DNA of 8,182 nucleotides, taken from Bacillota bacterium (GTDB taxonomy: Bacteria > Bacillota > GCA-003054495 > Carboxydocellales > JAJZTU01). The position numbers and the translations under genes are program-made. The notes beneath the pieces were generated by a model that was not told the origin of the DNA, did not search any database, and saw nothing but the letters and a program-made list of their open reading frames with translations. The stretch lies in NCBI GenBank assembly GCA_021848765.1, contig JAJZTU010000146.1:1-8182 (forward strand). The letters run 5' to 3'. This document shows, piece after piece, positions 4,887 through 8,182 of this stretch (within the stretch, counting starts at the first letter, position 1; the number at the start of each line of letters is the position of its first letter).

Positions 4887-5762
4887 TTAGCGCAAGAAGT
4901 CCATCAACGAAGGTTGAATAATGCGGGCACCGGCGGCCAGAGCTGCACGGTAAACATTTTCCTCCATTTTCAGTTGAGTTATAACTTCAGCAGTATCAAT
5001 ACTCTCCGTTTTGGTCAAAAGGGTGTTAAAATTGAGATTACCATCCTCTAAACGCGCTTGGGTCAACTCCAACCTATTTATCCTGGCCCCAACCTCTGCC
5101 CTGGTTGCCACGTTTTTGTTTATCCACTGATCGATTTTACCGATTTGGGCAGAGACTCCTGCCGTATTACCGGCTAGTAAGTTTGTCTCCAAATCAGCTA
5201 AAACCTTGAATACGCTATCTACATTATCCCCAAATACCTCGGACCCGGTTACATTAATGGACAACGTTATTCCCGGACCAATTTCATAGTTAGTGAGGTT
5301 GGTATTTCCCTGCCAAGTTCCATTCTGATATGGATTGGTTGTGGTTTTAGTACCGGCAAAGAGATAGCGCCCGCCATGCTCGGTATTAGCTATCCCCTCA
5401 ATATGCTCCCGGATTTTAGCTACCTCTTTGGCCATGGCTGCCAGGGACTCGGTATTATTGGTGTCGTTCGATCCATAAACCGCTAATTCCCTGGCGCGTT
5501 GCAGGGCCTGATTGGCATCATTCAAAGCCCCATCAGTACCTTCCAGCCAAGATATACCATCAGAAACATTTTTCTGGAATTGGTCGTTTTCCGTTAGATT
5601 GGTGCGCAACCGCAGGGAGTAAGTCAACCCTACAGGGTCATCAGAGGGACGGTTAATGCGCCGTCCACTGGATAATTGCTCTTGGATTTTGTCCATTTCC
5701 CGCATATTGCTATTTAGATTACGGCGGAAGGTATTGACCATCATGTTGTTAGTAATCCGCAT
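4887..5762 (-). CDS. flgL: FlgL (HAP3), hook-filament junction protein
   Basis: FlgL forms the second ring of the junction, next to the filament, and is flagellin-like in its ends. The 291-residue protein begins MRITNNMMVNTFRRNLN, followed by IQEQLSSGRRINRPSDDP (residues 27-44), the hallmark of FlgL. Residues 80-100 (ANQALQRARELAVYGSNDTN) match the D1 spoke of flagellins. The C-terminal helix includes LNFNTLLTKTESIDTAEV and ends PSLMDFLR. The central part (GGRYLFAGTKT at about 136-146) is also typical. The ATG at 5762 has AGGGAG about 10 bases upstream. It follows flgK by 22 bases. Export with the FlgN chaperone encoded upstream is the known route for the family. Confidence 0.97.
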   Translation of the reverse strand: MRITNNMMVNTFRRNLNSNMREMDKIQEQLSSGRRINRPSDDPVGLTYSLRLRTNLTENDQFQKNVSDGISWLEGTDGALNDANQALQRARELAVYGSNDTNNTESLAAMAKEVAKIREHIEGIANTEHGGRYLFAGTKTTTNPYQNGTWQGNTNLTNYEIGPGITLSINVTGSEVFGDNVDSVFKVLADLETNLLAGNTAGVSAQIGKIDQWINKNVATRAEVGARINRLELTQARLEDGNLNFNTLLTKTESIDTAEVITQLKMEENVYRAALAAGARIIQPSLMDFLR

Positions 5763-5784
5763 TTTTACTCACTCCCTACCTCAC

Positions 5785-7722
5785 TTACCTGGTAACTCCC
5801 ATGCCGTTAATAATCTTGTCCAGCAGTTCATCCATTACGGTGACTACCCGGGCAGCCGCATTATATCCGTGCTGGAAGCGAATCATGTTGGTCATCTCTT
5901 CGTCCAGGGATACCCCTGACAGTGCCGCCCTACGGCCCTCCAACTGCTCCACCAGCAACTTCTGGTTATCCGCCATCCGGGTCGCTTCTTGGGAATCTAC
6001 CCCTAGCTTGCCCAATTGGGAGCGGTAAAAATCATCTACAGTGCCCGTAACATTGGCATTAACCCACCCAAACGTGGCAGCGCCCTTAAAGTTTTTTTCC
6101 TCCACGGTAATGACATTACTTGTTCCCGTCTCAGTAGCCTTAACTTGTAAATAAAACTTGCCGGATGCAGGAGGGTCCTCCACTAAAGAAGCCGTGAGAG
6201 GCATGTTTTGGATAGATGCTTCGCCATTTATTTTTGCTACCAGGTCATTAACAGTTATTACCCCGGCCCCAGTCAAGACATCTGCCCCTGCACCGTTTGT
6301 TATGTTGATGGTTATTGTTTTATCGCCCTGTTTGAGGAGCAAGGCCGCATTAGGATTAAAATCAGTCAGGTTAAACAACCCGCCTCCTCCAAGGATGTTG
6401 GTTGCTCCCGTATAAGGCACAGTGGTCAAACCATCGGATTGGGTGGCATAGTATTGCTTAGTTTTCCAGGTGCTTAGCAAAGTACTCTGGCCCTTTGTCA
6501 AATCCACTAATTGTAAATGTTTAAGCTGGGCTAACTTTAACGCATTGGCTCCGTCCCCTGGTATCGGTTTCGGAGGAGGCCCGGGATCAGGAGGGGTATT
6601 GCCGGCAGCAATGGTATTAAGGCTGCCCACAATAACCTCATCCACCTGCAGCGCCTGGGCAAAGGAAGTTCCGGCAGGGGGATACACCCCAGATTCAAAG
6701 GGTTTGAAAAAATTGTTATTTTGGTTACCATTAAGGTCATAACCGCCCCGGTGCAGCTTGTTGGTTTCATCCACAATAGTTTTAGCTATAATATCCAGGT
6801 CATTACGCAAATCGGGTATGATGCCCGTAAACTCACCGGTCGGATCAGTATAACCCCGGGCTTCCAGCAACCCATGAATTTCCCCGGAGGTGATACTGGC
6901 AGCTTGCTTGTCGTCATCCCAAACCACATCAACATAACCGTTGTTAGCTGCGTTTGGCCGGGCCAACAAGGAAGATACAGTGTTTCCACTGACCAGCGCC
7001 CGGCCGCCAATGGTTACATTAACCTGGCCCAAGCTGTTTTCGCTGACACCAATATTTACTATTTTAGATAACTTGTCCAACAAGAGATCCCGCTTGTCCC
7101 GCAAATCGTTGGCCTTATCCCCCAGGGCTTCGACCGGCAGAACTTGCATGTTGATATCGGCAATTTGCTTGGCAATGGAGTTGATATCCTGTACTTTAAC
7201 CTTGATGTTATCATTTAAATCCCGCTGCAGTTCCCGGTAGAGCTGGTCCAAATGGTTGAAAGTTTCCGCTACGGCAATACCCCGCTGCCGTACTACTGAG
7301 CGCACAGCCAAGCTTTCAGGGTTTTTGGACAGTTCCTGCCATCCCTCCCAGAACTGGTCCAAAACAGTACGAAGACCTGAATCGGAGGGCTCACTCAAGA
7401 TTACTTCAACCTTTTGCAGAGCATCCCGCTTGGCTTCCCAATATCCCAGGCTTTTGTTTTCCGTCCGCACCTGAATATCGATAAAACCATCCCTGAGCCG
7501 GCGAATCTCCTCAACCTGCACACCTGTCCCAACCTGCCCGGGGCTGGCAGGTCTATTCATCCCAGGGACAGTATAGGGGTTTTTAGCGCCTATGACAGCC
7601 TCTTGTCTGGTATAGCCGTCAGTATTGGCATTAGCTATATTGTGTCCGGTAACATCCAGGGCCCTTTGTTGGGCCTGAAGGGCACTTCTCGCGATTTCTA
7701 ATCCAAAGAAAGTAGTACGCAT
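5785..7722 (-). CDS. flgK: FlgK (HAP1), hook-filament junction protein, long form
   Basis: FlgK forms the first junction ring, on the hook. The N terminus reads RTTFFGLEIARSALQAQQRA with VTGHNIANANTDGYTRQ (residues 24-40), the axial-protein motif. The C-terminal helix has DEEMTNMIRFQHGYNAAARV and ends DELLDKIINGMGVTR. The 645 residues exceed the usual 450-550. The extra length is a Pro-rich linker (TPPDPGPPPKPIPG, near residues 376-389) and a beta-rich region (about 404-556). That region contains KTITINITNG, VITVNDLVAKINGE and a strand set, similar to the flagellin_IN module of FliD. The typical sequence resumes at TVDDFYRSQLGKLGVDSQEA. I chose the ATG at 7722 because AGAGGTGA lies about 9 bases upstream. 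The GTG at 7734 falls inside that site and would add four atypical residues. The gene follows flgN by 38 bases. Confidence 0.97.
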   Translation of the reverse strand: MRTTFFGLEIARSALQAQQRALDVTGHNIANANTDGYTRQEAVIGAKNPYTVPGMNRPASPGQVGTGVQVEEIRRLRDGFIDIQVRTENKSLGYWEAKRDALQKVEVILSEPSDSGLRTVLDQFWEGWQELSKNPESLAVRSVVRQRGIAVAETFNHLDQLYRELQRDLNDNIKVKVQDINSIAKQIADINMQVLPVEALGDKANDLRDKRDLLLDKLSKIVNIGVSENSLGQVNVTIGGRALVSGNTVSSLLARPNAANNGYVDVVWDDDKQAASITSGEIHGLLEARGYTDPTGEFTGIIPDLRNDLDIIAKTIVDETNKLHRGGYDLNGNQNNNFFKPFESGVYPPAGTSFAQALQVDEVIVGSLNTIAAGNTPPDPGPPPKPIPGDGANALKLAQLKHLQLVDLTKGQSTLLSTWKTKQYYATQSDGLTTVPYTGATNILGGGGLFNLTDFNPNAALLLKQGDKTITINITNGAGADVLTGAGVITVNDLVAKINGEASIQNMPLTASLVEDPPASGKFYLQVKATETGTSNVITVEEKNFKGAATFGWVNANVTGTVDDFYRSQLGKLGVDSQEATRMADNQKLLVEQLEGRRAALSGVSLDEEMTNMIRFQHGYNAAARVVTVMDELLDKIINGMGVTR

Positions 7723-7730
7723 CCGGCAGT

Positions 7731-7738
7731 TCACCTCT
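7731..7738 (-). promoter_or_regulatory. Ribosome binding site that sets the flgK start
   Basis: The minus strand reads AGAGGTGA, then nine bases to the ATG at 7722. The in-frame GTG at 7734-7732 is part of this site, so it is unlikely to be the start. Confidence 0.7.
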
Positions 7739-7760
7739 CAATCCTTTCAACAGTAAAATC

Positions 7761-8182
7761 TTAGACTTTTTGATCAAATATTCTGGCCCGTTGCTGTTCC
7801 CGCTTTGACTCACCCGGTTTTTCAGGGTAGCTGGGCGTTTCGCCCATACTTGTAATAAGGTTCACGGTGAACTCAATATAATCCAGCGATTGTTTAACCA
7901 ACTCACTGTTTAAGCTGTTAACATCTTTTAACTCAGTCAGAATATCCTTAAGCCCATCCCCAACCTGAGACAACTTGCCGCTCAATTCCGTACTAAGCTT
8001 TGAGGCTAACTCACTTAGAGTAATTTCCGGTTCCGGAACATGAAAATGGTTGGCCAAGGCTTGGTGAACACGGCTGCGTTGTTCCTCAAGCTTTCCAACC
8101 TGAACTACGATTTTTTCCTCTTGTTTTGTAAACTCCTCTAAAGCTGCCAAGTCACCTTTTACCAGGACAGGCTGCTTGGCTT
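7761..8182 (-). CDS. flgN: FlgN, chaperone for FlgK and FlgL (N terminus outside window)
   Basis: FlgN is a small cytosolic chaperone that keeps FlgK and FlgL soluble and delivers them to the export gate. The frame is open through the window edge at 8182, so the first residues are missing; about 140 residues are visible. The visible N-terminal part includes PVLVKGDLAALEEFTKQEEK, a pattern typical of FlgN (a KGD-x-x-x-LEE turn within a long coiled-coil helix). Heptad-like helices continue to about YIEFTVNLITSM. The last 25 residues are charged and Pro-rich and probably disordered, as is usual for the client-binding end. A TTG at 8150 is not a credible start because it cuts the family motif. 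The gene sits immediately upstream of its two client genes. Confidence 0.88.
   Translation of the reverse strand, partial: AKQPVLVKGDLAALEEFTKQEEKIVVQVGKLEEQRSRVHQALANHFHVPEPEITLSELASKLSTELSGKLSQVGDGLKDILTELKDVNSLNSELVKQSLDYIEFTVNLITSMGETPSYPEKPGESKREQQRARIFDQKV

Noticed and set aside
6537..7071. Open frames opposite or out of frame within flgK (minus 6537-6776 and 6786-7010, plus 6721-7071) and similar ones inside fliD
   Set aside because: They lie fully inside clear flagellar genes, have no family features and no ribosome sites, and are shadows of the coding frame.
1..8182. tRNA, rRNA, CRISPR array, insertion sequence or prophage
   Set aside because: None seen. Genes are tightly packed in a conserved flagellar order with short gaps, and no repeat array or transposase frame is present.

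Overview
The window is part of the late flagellar (filament and hook-filament junction) locus of a Gram-positive, Bacillota-type bacterium. Every gene I can support lies on the minus strand, so the region reads from right to left. The gene order flgN, flgK, flgL, DUF6470 (yviE-like), fliW, csrA, flagellin, flaG, fliD is the order known from Bacillus subtilis. The presence of fliW, a CsrA with a C-terminal extension and strong AGGAGG ribosome sites also fits Bacillota. A clostridial or Desulfotomaculum-like (Peptococcaceae) host is my impression from protein style; it is not proven by the sequence.

Layout in transcription order. The right edge (7761-8182) holds the end of flgN, the chaperone for the junction proteins. 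flgK and flgL follow, encoding the two hook-filament junction proteins, then a small DUF6470 protein, fliW and csrA. Gaps between these genes are only 12-38 bases, which indicates one operon. A non-coding interval of 256 bases (3335-3590) separates csrA from the flagellin gene. It contains a good sigma-28/SigD-type promoter (TAAA-N15-TTCGATAA), a leader of about 125 bases, and two candidate CsrA sites: a hairpin with GGA in its loop, and the ribosome binding site. The flagellin gene ends at a very GC-rich intrinsic terminator, followed by flaG and fliD (filament cap), which end at a second intrinsic terminator. Beyond it, in the position where fliS is common, lie a small winged-helix gene with an Rrf2-like wing and the start of a Maf/DUF115-type flagellin glycosyltransferase gene cut by the left edge.

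How the parts work together. FlgN escorts FlgK and FlgL to the export gate. FlgK and FlgL form the hook-filament junction, and FliD caps the growing filament of a short D0/D1-only flagellin. The sequence also holds the complete set of parts for the FliW-CsrA-flagellin homeostatic switch: FliW, a CsrA that keeps the RNA-binding R44 and the FliW-contact N55, and the target leader. The Maf-like gene suggests that the flagellin is glycosylated.

I see no undescribed system. The points that depart from the standard picture are a canonical EF-hand-like loop inside FliD, an extra domain of about 150 residues in FlgK that resembles a module in FliD, and the winged-helix/Maf pair after fliD.
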